From Thermoactinomyces daqus (GTDB lineage: Bacteria > Bacillota > Bacilli > Thermoactinomycetales > Thermoactinomycetaceae), in the NCBI RefSeq assembly GCF_000763315.1, contig NZ_JPST01000006.1, forward strand, positions 86,503-150,502: a stretch of DNA of 64,000 nucleotides, written 5' to 3'. This document shows positions 36,724-45,315 of the stretch, piece after piece. The translations under genes and the position numbers were made by a program. The number at the start of each line of letters is the position of its first letter. Position 1 is the first letter of the stretch. Below the pieces are notes generated by a model. The model was not told the DNA's origin, made no database searches, and saw only the letters and a list, made by a program, of their open reading frames with translations.

Positions 36724-38010
36724 ATGAGAACAGGCAAGGTGGCCGCTTGGATGCTGATTTTGTTGTTATGCCTGGGAACGGTTGCAGGGTGTTCAAACTC
36801 TGCCGCACCTGCCGGCAAGTCGGGGACGGTTGAGCTGGAATTCTGGACGATCAATCTGAAGAAAAATTTCTCCGGCTATATTGAAAGCTCCATTCAGGAA
36901 TACGAAAAAGCTCACCCCGGAGTCAAAATCAAATGGGTGGATGTTCCCGGTGCGGATGTGACGGAAAAATTGTTTACGGCGTTGTCAAGCGGGAAAGCCC
37001 CCGATGTGGTCAATGAGACAACAGACGGGATGTCCATGTTGCAAGGTTATAACGCATTGGAACCAATTTCCGATTTGGTGGGGAAAGAGAAATTGACTCC
37101 GTACATTGACGGTCTGGTCAAAAGCGTGACCAACCGAGACGGAAAGGTAATGGCTATTCCCTGGTACCATGCGGGCCCGCCGATCGGCTTGATCAATACC
37201 GAACTGTATAAAAAAGCAGGACTCGATCCGGACAAACCGGCGAAAACCTGGGATGAACTGTTTGCATACGGCAAACAGATTCACCAAAAACTGCCGAATG
37301 TCTACGGATCGAACGACTTGCCCGTGTTTGAGGCAATGGTCACCGAAGGGCTGCCGATTTTAAGCCCTGACGGGAAAAGGGCGGTGTTCAATTCCCCGGA
37401 GCACGTGGCCTTTGTGGAAAAATTTGTCCGTGCGTACAAAGACGGAGCCATTGCCCCGGGAGCGATTGTAAAGGATGATCGCCAGTTGCAACAAACCATC
37501 GACAATCAGCTGACGGCACAAGTTGGTTTGGCGGGGTCTTTCCAGTTGAACAATTATGAGAAAAACGCGCCCGGCGTCATTCCCAAACTGAAAGTGGTTC
37601 CGCCAGTGACCAAAACAGGCAAGGTGGCAGTAAAAGATATCCAGCTCTTCGTCATTCCCAAAAAATCAGAGCATCCCAAAGAAGCGGCCGACTTTGCCCT
37701 GTTTATGACCAGTGCGAAGAAGCAATTGGAGTTTTGCAAGATGGTGCCGATCTTTCCGTCAACCAAAGCGACGCTGCAGGATCCCTTTTTCACTGATTTT
37801 GAGGTGAAAACCATCCAGGACCAGGCCCGCAAAATGATGGTTCAATACGCCCCGAACATGACACTGTCCTATTCGGGTGTTCCCAAAGGGGAAGAATTGC
37901 GCGAATTTTACCTGGAACAAATCCGGGCGGCCATGCTCGGAAAGAAATCAGTGAAAGATGCGCTGGACGCCGCAGTCAGACACTGGAATGAAGCCCTGGC
38001 CAAGCAATAA
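36724..38010 (+). CDS. Sugar ABC transporter substrate-binding lipoprotein
   Basis: Family 1 extracellular solute-binding protein of 428 aa. The signal is lipoprotein type with lipobox GTVAGC near residues 19-24. Mature parts include LEFWTINLKKNFSGYI, SGKAPDVVNETTDGMS, IPWYHAGPPIGLINTELYKKAGLDPDKPAKTWDE (split by a proline-rich hinge) and DIQLFVIPKKSEHPKEA. ATG 36724 has GGAGGG 6 nt upstream; ATG 36718 abuts the SD. The substrate is probably an oligosaccharide containing amino sugars, from context. The ATPase gene is absent; a shared MsmX-type ATPase would be needed. Confidence 0.88.
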   Translation: MRTGKVAAWMLILLLCLGTVAGCSNSAAPAGKSGTVELEFWTINLKKNFSGYIESSIQEYEKAHPGVKIKWVDVPGADVTEKLFTALSSGKAPDVVNETTDGMSMLQGYNALEPISDLVGKEKLTPYIDGLVKSVTNRDGKVMAIPWYHAGPPIGLINTELYKKAGLDPDKPAKTWDELFAYGKQIHQKLPNVYGSNDLPVFEAMVTEGLPILSPDGKRAVFNSPEHVAFVEKFVRAYKDGAIAPGAIVKDDRQLQQTIDNQLTAQVGLAGSFQLNNYEKNAPGVIPKLKVVPPVTKTGKVAVKDIQLFVIPKKSEHPKEAADFALFMTSAKKQLEFCKMVPIFPSTKATLQDPFFTDFEVKTIQDQARKMMVQYAPNMTLSYSGVPKGEELREFYLEQIRAAMLGKKSVKDALDAAVRHWNEALAKQ

Positions 38011-38025
38011 CCTTGCAACAGAGAA

Positions 38026-38056
38026 CAGGCAGCAGAATAGGTCGATCTGCTGCCTG
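38026..38056 (+). other. Intercistronic mRNA hairpin
   Basis: CAGGCAGCAGA (38026-38036) and TCTGCTGCCTG (38046-38056) form a perfect 11-bp stem without a T run, directly after the binding-protein gene. It would stabilise the upstream mRNA and favour binding protein over permease. Confidence 0.75.
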
Positions 38057-38079
38057 ATTCCATGAAAGGGGGATATAAA

Positions 38080-38994
38080 GTGGCCGTTGAAACTGTTCCG
38101 CCTCCTGAATATTCGGGCTCGAAAAAAAAGAGAAAGAAAATCCCTCTGCTTCCTTACCTGTTTTTGTTGCCGGCACTCGCTTTGTTTTTCACTTTTGACT
38201 ATTTGCCCATTTTCAGTGCTTTTTACTATTCCTTCACCGAATTTCACGTGATCTCCCCCGCTGAATGGGTGGGCTTGGAAAATTACCGGACGCTGCTGCA
38301 CGACCCGCGGTTTTGGACCGCAGCCAAAAATTCAATGACCTATTTTCTCATCATCGTTCCCATGCTGATCACGCTTCCCTTGTTCCTGGCGATTCTCGTC
38401 AACCAGAAATTGCGGGGGATTCAACTGTTTCGGGTGATTTATTATTTGCCGGTGATCACCTCGATGGTGGCCGTGGCGATCGTCTGGAAATATTTATACC
38501 ACCCGGCGGGGTTGTTAAATGCCATTCTTCAGGAGCTCGGCCTGCAAAAAGAAGCGGTCAACTGGCTGTTAAACCCCCGCACGTCCCTGCCTGCCGTCGC
38601 TTTGCTTGAAGGTTGGAAATCGATGGGGTTTTACATGGTGATTTACCTTGCCGGGTTGCAGTCGATCGCTCAGGAACTGGTTGAGGCCGCGAGGATCGAC
38701 GGCGCCAACCGGTTGCGCGTTTTGTGGCATGTGTATTTGCCCCAGCTGAGGCCCACCATCGCCGTCACTCTGGTGCTGGCCACATTGGGCAGTGTGCAGA
38801 TGTTTACCAGTATTTACATCATGACCGGTGGCGGGCCGCTTGACAGCACCCTGTCGCTTCCGCTCTACATTTATCAAAAAGCGTTTGTCGAACTGGATAT
38901 GGGCTATGCGACCGCAATGGGCATGGTGCTCTGGCTGATTTTGATGATTTTGACATTTATCAATTTCAAACTGTCAAGAGGGGGGCAGGTCTGA
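38080..38994 (+). CDS. Sugar ABC transporter permease, MalF type
   Basis: Membrane permease of 304 aa with about six helices. The EAA loop reads EAARIDGANRLRVLWHVYLPQLRP. The early motif YLFLLPALALFFTFDYLPIFSAFYYSF is typical of carbohydrate uptake (CUT1) permeases. I prefer GTG 38080, 7 nt after AAAGGGGG, over ATG 38062, which lies upstream of that SD. It overlaps the next permease by one base (TGATG). Confidence 0.88.
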   Translation: MAVETVPPPEYSGSKKKRKKIPLLPYLFLLPALALFFTFDYLPIFSAFYYSFTEFHVISPAEWVGLENYRTLLHDPRFWTAAKNSMTYFLIIVPMLITLPLFLAILVNQKLRGIQLFRVIYYLPVITSMVAVAIVWKYLYHPAGLLNAILQELGLQKEAVNWLLNPRTSLPAVALLEGWKSMGFYMVIYLAGLQSIAQELVEAARIDGANRLRVLWHVYLPQLRPTIAVTLVLATLGSVQMFTSIYIMTGGGPLDSTLSLPLYIYQKAFVELDMGYATAMGMVLWLILMILTFINFKLSRGGQV

Positions 38995-39839
38995 TGAGTG
39001 TGAAACGCAGGCGCGGTTGGCTGCGTGCCGTGAAAATGACGTTGATGTATCTTCTGCTGACCGTCATCGCGGTTATTTTTATCGGGCCTTTTTTGTGGCT
39101 TCTTTCAACCGCGTTCAAATCGAATGGCCAGGATGTCTTCACCTTTCCGCCCGACCTGATTCCGAAGCCGCCGGTTTGGGATCAGTTTGTGGAAGCGTTG
39201 ACGGTCATTCCGTTCCCGAGATATTTGCTGAACACCTTCATCCTGATTGTGATCATGGTGCCCGCCCATCTGTTTCTGACCTCTCTGACGGCCTATCCGC
39301 TGGCGAGGATGACATTCCCGGGCCGGAACCTGATATTTTACGCAATCATCGGGACCATGTTTTTTCCGGAAGAGGGAAAATTGGTGCCGTTGTTTATCAT
39401 TGTGCAAAAATTGGGACTGATTGATTCGTGGTGGGGGTTGATCATTCCGGGACTGGTCGGGGGATTTTCCGTTTTTCTCATGCGGCAAGCCTATCTCACC
39501 ATTCCGAAAGAGCTGGAGGAAGCGGCCATTTTGGACGGCTGCGGACCGTTGCGCCTGTGGTGGAGCATCATGTTGCCCCTGACCAAACCGACGCTGGCGG
39601 CATTGAGCGTCTTCTCCTTTATTTCTGTTTGGAACTCGTTCATCTGGCCGTTGATCGTTCTGAAGAATGATCATTTGTATCCGCTGGCGTTGGGACTCGC
39701 TTACCTCTCCGGCACCTTTGGCGATGATGTGCGGGCGATGGCTGCTGGAACGGTGATTTCCCTGGTTCCGATTATCGTCTTCTATCTGCTTATGCAGCGC
39801 TATTTCGTTTCCGGAATGCAGGGTGCGATCAAACAATAG
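38994..39839 (+). CDS. Sugar ABC transporter permease, MalG type
   Basis: Second CUT1 permease, 281 aa. The EAA loop is LEEAAILDGCGPLRLWWSIMLPLTKP, and FIGPFLWLLSTAFKS and LTAYPLARMTFPGRN are typical of MalG-like proteins. It completes a binding-protein/two-permease set without an ATPase gene. The start overlaps the MalF-type stop. Confidence 0.88.
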   Translation: MSVKRRRGWLRAVKMTLMYLLLTVIAVIFIGPFLWLLSTAFKSNGQDVFTFPPDLIPKPPVWDQFVEALTVIPFPRYLLNTFILIVIMVPAHLFLTSLTAYPLARMTFPGRNLIFYAIIGTMFFPEEGKLVPLFIIVQKLGLIDSWWGLIIPGLVGGFSVFLMRQAYLTIPKELEEAAILDGCGPLRLWWSIMLPLTKPTLAALSVFSFISVWNSFIWPLIVLKNDHLYPLALGLAYLSGTFGDDVRAMAAGTVISLVPIIVFYLLMQRYFVSGMQGAIKQ

Positions 39840-39851
39840 GAGGGAATCAGC

Positions 39852-41033
39852 TTGCGGTTGGGAGTGATCGGGTACGGAAGGAGAATTCAAAACATCTTGG
39901 CCGAAATCGGCAAAATCGATCCACGCTGCCGCGTTGTGGCCATCAACGATATTCGCAACGGTGAAATCAAACAGCAGATGGGAGACCGGGCGGAAGACAT
40001 TGCTTTTTTTGACAGCCCGGAAGCGATGGCAGAGGAGGCGGAGCTGGACGGAATCCTGATCGGGACCCGCTGTTCCCGTCATGCGGAGATGGCCTTGCGC
40101 GTTTTGCCGAAGGGAATTCCCTTGTTTCTGGAGAAGCCGGTGGCCACCAATGAGCAGGATTTGCTCCGGCTCAAGCAGGGGGTTGAGTCTTCGGCAACCG
40201 AAGTGGTCGTCTCTTTTCCGCTGCGGGCAGCGCCTTTGCTCAAGTTGGTGAAGGAGATTGTCGATTCGGGAAAAATCGGTACGGTCGAACACGTGCAGGC
40301 GGTGAACAATGTCCCGTACGGCGGTGTCTATTATCACCACTGGTATCGTGACGAGCAGGAAACGGGCGGGCTCTTTTTGCAGAAGGCCACCCACGATTTT
40401 GATTATATCAACTATCTGCTGGGGTTGCAGCCGACGATGGTTTGCGCCATGACGTCCAAACAGGTTTTCAAGGGGAACAAAACGGCCGGTTTGAAATGTG
40501 CCGAATGCGATGAACGGGAGATTTGCCCGGACAGTACGGTCCATATCCGCAAGTTGCCGCACGAAACGCCGGCAGGCGAATACTGCTGTTTTGCCGTCGA
40601 TACGGGAAACGAGGATTCCGGAAGCGCGCTGATCCGGTATGAGACGGGGATGCACGCAGTCTATACGCAAAATTTCTATGCCCGGCGAAAGGCTGCCAGC
40701 CGGGGTGCCCGTCTGCTTGGCTATAAAGGGACGCTGGAGTTTGATTTTTATGCCAATGCGATTAAGGTTTACATGCACCATTCACCGCGGGTTGAAACTT
40801 ATGAATTGACCGAAGAGGCAGGTCATTTTGGCGGCGATGCGGTACTGGCCCGCAATTTCATCGAGGTGATGAAGGGAAAGGCGAAGTCGAGCGCCCCGCT
40901 GGATGCGGGTTTGCTCAGCGCATGGATGTGCCTGAAAGCACGGGAGTCTGCGCGGACCAATACGTTTCAGCCGATTCTCTGGCCAGGGGGAGTTCGCGCG
41001 CACGATTCCGGGGAGGGGAAAGGTCATGCCTGA
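39852..41033 (+). CDS. Gfo/Idh/MocA family oxidoreductase 1
   Basis: NAD(P)-dependent sugar oxidoreductase of 393 aa. The Rossmann start is RLGVIGYGRRIQNIL, the family lysine is in LFLEKPVATNE near residue 95, and a catalytic histidine is likely in KATHDFDYINYLLG. A cysteine group (KCAECDEREICPD) resembles one seen in some relatives. TTG 39852 has GGAGGG upstream. It overlaps the next Gfo/Idh gene by 8 nt. It probably oxidises, or opens by redox cycling, a sugar released by the island; the exact substrate is unknown. Confidence 0.85.
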   Translation: MRLGVIGYGRRIQNILAEIGKIDPRCRVVAINDIRNGEIKQQMGDRAEDIAFFDSPEAMAEEAELDGILIGTRCSRHAEMALRVLPKGIPLFLEKPVATNEQDLLRLKQGVESSATEVVVSFPLRAAPLLKLVKEIVDSGKIGTVEHVQAVNNVPYGGVYYHHWYRDEQETGGLFLQKATHDFDYINYLLGLQPTMVCAMTSKQVFKGNKTAGLKCAECDEREICPDSTVHIRKLPHETPAGEYCCFAVDTGNEDSGSALIRYETGMHAVYTQNFYARRKAASRGARLLGYKGTLEFDFYANAIKVYMHHSPRVETYELTEEAGHFGGDAVLARNFIEVMKGKAKSSAPLDAGLLSAWMCLKARESARTNTFQPILWPGGVRAHDSGEGKGHA

Positions 41034-41928
41034 AATCAAAATCGGCATCATCGGCCTCGATACTTCACATGTTACGGCCTTCACCCAATTGCTGAATGAT
41101 CCGGATCATCCGCATCATGTGCCGGGAGGCCGGGTGGTCGCAGCTTTTCCGGGCGGTTCGCCCGATTTTGAACTCAGTTTTTCGCGCGTCGGGGGTTACA
41201 CACGTCAACTTCGCGATCAGTTTGGCGTTCGCATCACCGCCACACCGGAAGCCACAGCCGAGCAGTGCGATGCCATTTTGCTGGAGTCTGTCGATGGGCG
41301 GGTGCACTTGCAGCAGTTCAAAAAAATCGTGCCATTCGGGAAACCGGTTTTCATTGATAAGCCTTTGGCCCTCAATTCTGCTGATGTCCGTGCCATGCTT
41401 GAACTGGCCGCAGAACATCGCGTCCCACTGATGAGCTGTTCTGCCCTGCGCTACGCGGAAGCGTTGACGACTGCGCTCGCTGACGGCGGGCAAGAAGCCG
41501 TTTTCGGAGCGGATTGCTATGGGCCGATGCCGCTGGAACCGACACAGCCGGGACTCTTCTGGTACGGCATTCATCCGGTTGAGATGCTGTTTGCCATCCT
41601 GGGAAAAGGTTGCCTCGATGTCACCGCGATCAGCAATGACGGGCAAGAGATGGCGGTGGGACTCTGGAAGGACGGCCGCATCGGCACCGTTCGCGGCAAC
41701 CGCAAGGGAAACAACGGATTTGGCGCCTTGCTTCACCGTCAGACGGGAACGCAGTACGTCGATGTGAACTCCGGCGCAAAACCTTATTATGCCAGTCTGC
41801 TTGAGCGGATAATGGAGATGTTTGTGACGGGGAAGCCGCCTGTCGACCCGGAGGAGACGTGGCAGATAATCCGCTTTATTGAGGCAGTGAATGAAAGCCG
41901 GCAGACAGGAAGAAAGGTGTCATTATAA
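41026..41928 (+). CDS. Gfo/Idh/MocA family oxidoreductase 2
   Basis: Second oxidoreductase, 300 aa, only distantly related to its neighbour. It begins IKIGIIGLDTSHVTAF, a DTSH variant of the dinucleotide-binding loop. The family lysine is in VFIDKPLALNSADV, and a histidine in FWYGIHPVEMLFAILG fits the active site. The gene overlaps its neighbour, so the two proteins are translationally coupled and may act in sequence. Confidence 0.83.
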   Translation: MPEIKIGIIGLDTSHVTAFTQLLNDPDHPHHVPGGRVVAAFPGGSPDFELSFSRVGGYTRQLRDQFGVRITATPEATAEQCDAILLESVDGRVHLQQFKKIVPFGKPVFIDKPLALNSADVRAMLELAAEHRVPLMSCSALRYAEALTTALADGGQEAVFGADCYGPMPLEPTQPGLFWYGIHPVEMLFAILGKGCLDVTAISNDGQEMAVGLWKDGRIGTVRGNRKGNNGFGALLHRQTGTQYVDVNSGAKPYYASLLERIMEMFVTGKPPVDPEETWQIIRFIEAVNESRQTGRKVSL

Positions 41929-41967
41929 CGGACACCTGATCCATGGCGGCAAAGGGGAGGCGGTGTA

Positions 41968-43689
41968 GTGTTGTTGAATTTTGGTCTGGCTTCGATGTTC
42001 TACCGATACAGTTGGGGGCATAATGATTGGCTGGAAGCGCAACGGGATACGGCCGTCCGGCACGTGGATCTTGCCTGCTGCCGGAGGGACAGCGCGGCTT
42101 TTCAGGTTTTGGTCGCCGCAGATGAGCCGTTTCTTCTTACCGTCAGCACAGATCCCCAGTTTTGGAAAGGAGGACCGCTGCCGGTCATCCGGCTTGATGT
42201 CGAACTGGATGCCCCGTTGCAACTGGAAGTTAAATTGATCGGCCTGGTCGAAGATGATGACCGCTGTTTAAAATCTGACGTGTTGCTGGAGAAAAGTTCG
42301 TTATTTGTGGAGCGGCGAAAAATTCAGGCTGTGTGGGTGGAGTGCCACGCGACGGAGGATACCCGGCCCGGAATTTATCATGGGAAGATCCGTTTGTACA
42401 GCCACACTCTGTTTGAAGATGAAAGGACGGCCGGTGAATGTTCCTTTTCCCTCACTGTGAAAGATTGGATGTTGCCTGAACCGAAGGAATACCAATTTTA
42501 TCTTGACCTGTGGCAACATAATGCAAACATTGCCAGAAGGTATCAGGTGCCTCTTTGGTCGGACGAACATTTTGCCATTTTGGATCGTTATTTGCACAGC
42601 CTGGCCCAGCTGGGACAGAAGGCGGTCACGGCGGTCGTTTCGGAAATCCCATGGTCGGGGCAATACAGTTTTCGGGATCGGGAACCCGCCGATTTGTTCG
42701 AGTACAGCATGGTGCGGATCACTCGGGAGACCAATGGTCGGTTTTCTTATGATTTTTCCGCGTTGGATCGTTATGTGCAAATGGCGGAACAACACGGCAT
42801 TGCCGCGGAGATCGAACTGTTCGGGTTGCTGGGCATTTGGCAGGACGAGGAGGCGGGCTACGGGTCGGTGATGGCGGATCACCCGGATGGAGTGCGGATC
42901 CGTTATTATGACCAAAGCTCGTGCACCTTCCGCTTTATCCGCAAACGGGCCGATTTTGACGCATATGTTCAGGCCCTGCATCACCATTTGATCGACAAGG
43001 GGTGGATCGAACGGGTTCGTGTCCTGGCCGACGAGCCAAAAGATTTTGCCCTCTTTCAGAAGCAATTGGCCGCGTTGCAGGAAGCAGCTCCGTCTTTTCG
43101 CTATAAGTTGGCCATTCATCGCACCGAGTTTATTCAAAAAAATCCGGGACCCATTCATGATTATGTCCCGATCTTGAATTGTGTCGCTGCCGAATACACC
43201 CGTCTGCTGGATCTGAAGAGGCAACTTCCGGGAAAGATACTTTTCTACGTTTGCTGTTACCCTGATTTTCCCAACACCTTTCTCTCCTCTCCGCCACTGG
43301 AAAGCAGAGTGATCCCCTGGTTGGTGGAGAAATTGCAGCTGGACGGCTTTTTGCGCTGGAATTACACGGTTTGGCCGGAAAGTCCACTGGAGAAACTCTC
43401 CTATCGCGCTCCGGGCTGGAAAGCCGGCGACATGAACTTCGTCTATCCCGGTGCTGCCGGAAAACCGTTGCTTTCACTTCGCTACAAATGGCTGCAAAGA
43501 GGCATTCGGGATTATGAATTGATGCAGCTTTTGAAGCGCTCCGGACAGTCGGAAAAAGTGGAAAATTTGTTGAACCGGGTGTTCCGTTTTCGGGATGCCG
43601 GCGAGCTGCACCCGGAAGCCCGAAAGAAAAACACGGAGCTGTACAGTTTGGAGCCGTCCGATTATGACCGCCTGATCGGCGATCTCTGA
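41968..43689 (+). CDS. GH123-like glycoside hydrolase (DUF4091), cytoplasmic
   Basis: Protein of 573 aa with no signal peptide. An N-terminal beta-sandwich (1-175) precedes a barrel-like domain (about 180-500). VRVLADEPKDF contains the adjacent Asp355-Glu356 expected for the GH123 catalytic pair, and YELMQLLKRSG near the end fits the DUF4091 segment (RDYEL). GH123 enzymes release N-acetyl-beta-galactosamine using the substrate acetamido group. Here it would cleave imported oligosaccharide inside the cell. GTG 41968 has GGGGAGG 7 nt upstream. Confidence 0.75.
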   Translation: MLLNFGLASMFYRYSWGHNDWLEAQRDTAVRHVDLACCRRDSAAFQVLVAADEPFLLTVSTDPQFWKGGPLPVIRLDVELDAPLQLEVKLIGLVEDDDRCLKSDVLLEKSSLFVERRKIQAVWVECHATEDTRPGIYHGKIRLYSHTLFEDERTAGECSFSLTVKDWMLPEPKEYQFYLDLWQHNANIARRYQVPLWSDEHFAILDRYLHSLAQLGQKAVTAVVSEIPWSGQYSFRDREPADLFEYSMVRITRETNGRFSYDFSALDRYVQMAEQHGIAAEIELFGLLGIWQDEEAGYGSVMADHPDGVRIRYYDQSSCTFRFIRKRADFDAYVQALHHHLIDKGWIERVRVLADEPKDFALFQKQLAALQEAAPSFRYKLAIHRTEFIQKNPGPIHDYVPILNCVAAEYTRLLDLKRQLPGKILFYVCCYPDFPNTFLSSPPLESRVIPWLVEKLQLDGFLRWNYTVWPESPLEKLSYRAPGWKAGDMNFVYPGAAGKPLLSLRYKWLQRGIRDYELMQLLKRSGQSEKVENLLNRVFRFRDAGELHPEARKKNTELYSLEPSDYDRLIGDL

Positions 43690-43790
43690 CATTGAATCTC
43701 GGGAAAAAAATCCCGCATACTGACCTGCAAATTTTTCGGAAAAGAGGTGAAAATCTGCTGCCAAAGGCGGAGGAGCAGCAGAGTGTTTCC

Positions 43791-44929
43791 ATGCCGGATA
43801 TTCGTTTGCTCCAAACGGATGAACTGAAAGAGGCTGTTCAACTTTCCGACCGGATCTTCCGCAAATCCGGCCGGAGGTCGATGGTTGAATCGTTTCCCCA
43901 GGTGTTTTCTTCCAGCCTCCGGCAGTCGTTCGGTGCGTTTGGGGGGGGAAACTGGTATCATTTGTGGGGCTGGTTCCTTCCGTAGTCCGGATCGGTTCGG
44001 CGCGATTGTCCGTGTATTCTGCCGGTTCGGTTTGCACGCACCCGGAATATCGCGGGAAAGGCTATGCCGGTGCGGTTTTGCATTGCCTTTTGTCTCATGT
44101 AGACAAAGCGGGAGCTTCCCTGTTGCTGGTGTCCGGCTATGGCCCGTTGTACAGGCGAATGGATTGTGTTCGCTTCGGAGCGGTTTCCCGTTTTACCATC
44201 GACCCGGATTCCGCAGCTGTCATCGCCAGGAAACCGGAGATGGCAAATGTCCGGTTCAGGGAACTGGAACCGGCGGATTGGTTTTCGTTGGCAAGATTGG
44301 CCGGGCTGCGCGAAGTTTGTTACGAGCAGAGCCTTTGGGATATAGCCAACCTGATCCAGGCCCGGGCGATGGCCGATTGCCTTAAGCTACATCACAAGGT
44401 GTGGGTCGCAGAGCGGGAAGGGCGGGCGGACGCTTTTGTCACAGTGGGCGTTCCTGATCAACCAAATCCGGAGCAGCCGGCGCTTGCCATCGAATGGGCG
44501 GGTCACCCCCGTCTGATTGCAGGAACGCTTGCTCATGTGTTCCGGTCTGAACAAATCGGCCGGTTGGATGTACCGGTTCCATGGTACGAAACGGAGCTGC
44601 TTGAGGCCTTGTCTCCCGCGCAGCATCAATCCGAGCAAAATTTGGGAACCGTCCGCATCATCAATCCGGAAAGGCTGATCAGTCAGCTCCGGCCTTATTT
44701 GTGTGAGAAAGACCGGCGCTCAGGTGAAAGTTTGCGGGTTTGGCAGCAGCCGGACGGCCGGATCAGGATCAGCTGCAACGGTCAGGATGATGTTCTCGAT
44801 ATCCGCTCGTTCGCGTCGCTGTTGTTTGACCCCGAACCGCATGATACGGGCAAGCCGGGTTTTCGATCGGCCGTGCAGAAATTGTTCCCGGTTCCGTTTC
44901 CCTATGCCGGCGGACTGAACTATGTGTAG
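43791..44929 (+). pseudogene. Eis-like GNAT N-acetyltransferase, frameshifted in a G8 run
   Basis: Acetyltransferase with an N-terminal GNAT domain, a central second GNAT-like part and a C-terminal SCP2-like segment. Frame 1 starts MPDIRLLQTDELKEAVQLSD and reaches FGAFGGG. From the eight-G run 43941-43948 the sequence continues in another frame (KLVSFVGLVPSVVRIG, SVCTHPEYRGKGYAGAVL with the acetyl-CoA motif, DVPVPWYETELLEALSP). One more G, or two fewer, would restore one ORF. The ATG has only a distant GGAGGAG, so the true start could lie slightly upstream. The substrate may be a sugar amine of the island. Confidence 0.75.
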
Positions 44930-45102
44930 GAATCGGCGGAAAAGAGCGTACATGAGATCAGGCGCGGAAGGAGATGTTTCAGTCCCAGGCCGCTCATGCC
45001 GCTTTTCACGGAAGCCGGGAAAACTTACCGAATTTTAGAAGTCTCTCTTTTGCAGAATTTGTCACGACAGGTGGATTTGGAATCTTTATAATTCTGAATA
45101 AA

Positions 45103-45131
45103 TTGACAATTTATTTTCTTAATTTTATAAT
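45103..45131 (+). promoter_or_regulatory. Promoter of the second island operon
   Basis: TTGACA (45103-45108), 17 nt and TATAAT (45126-45131): a full-consensus sigma-A promoter. The rest of the 44930-45102 gap shows no gene. Confidence 0.88.
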
Positions 45132-45150
45132 ACAAGTATAATACATGTAT
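45130..45150. promoter_or_regulatory. Operator overlapping the second island promoter
   Basis: ATACAAGTA-TA-ATACATGTAT overlaps the -10 and start region and contains the palindrome ATACATGTAT. It matches 17 of 21 positions of the repeat at 34651-34671. This fits repression by the GntR-SBP regulator. Confidence 0.65.
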
Positions 45151-45315
45151 TAATTTATTGTATAAAATCGATATTTACAGAATGATATAACTCACGGAAA
45201 GACAAACAAAATCAGGAGAGAAAAGGAACCGGATCAACTGTCGGGAGCCTCGGACGGGAAGAGGGGCCCGGTTCGGCTTGCCGATGTTAATTTCATGCAA
45301 AAGGTGGATTTGGCG

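Noticed and set aside
35240..36808. 522-codon minus-strand ORF opposite the secreted barrel protein
   Set aside because: Antisense shadow of a high-GC coding gene; low-complexity translation without domains.
39105..40781. 558-codon minus-strand ORF opposite the permease and Gfo/Idh genes
   Set aside because: It spans two real genes of one operon on the other strand, with no SD or domain.
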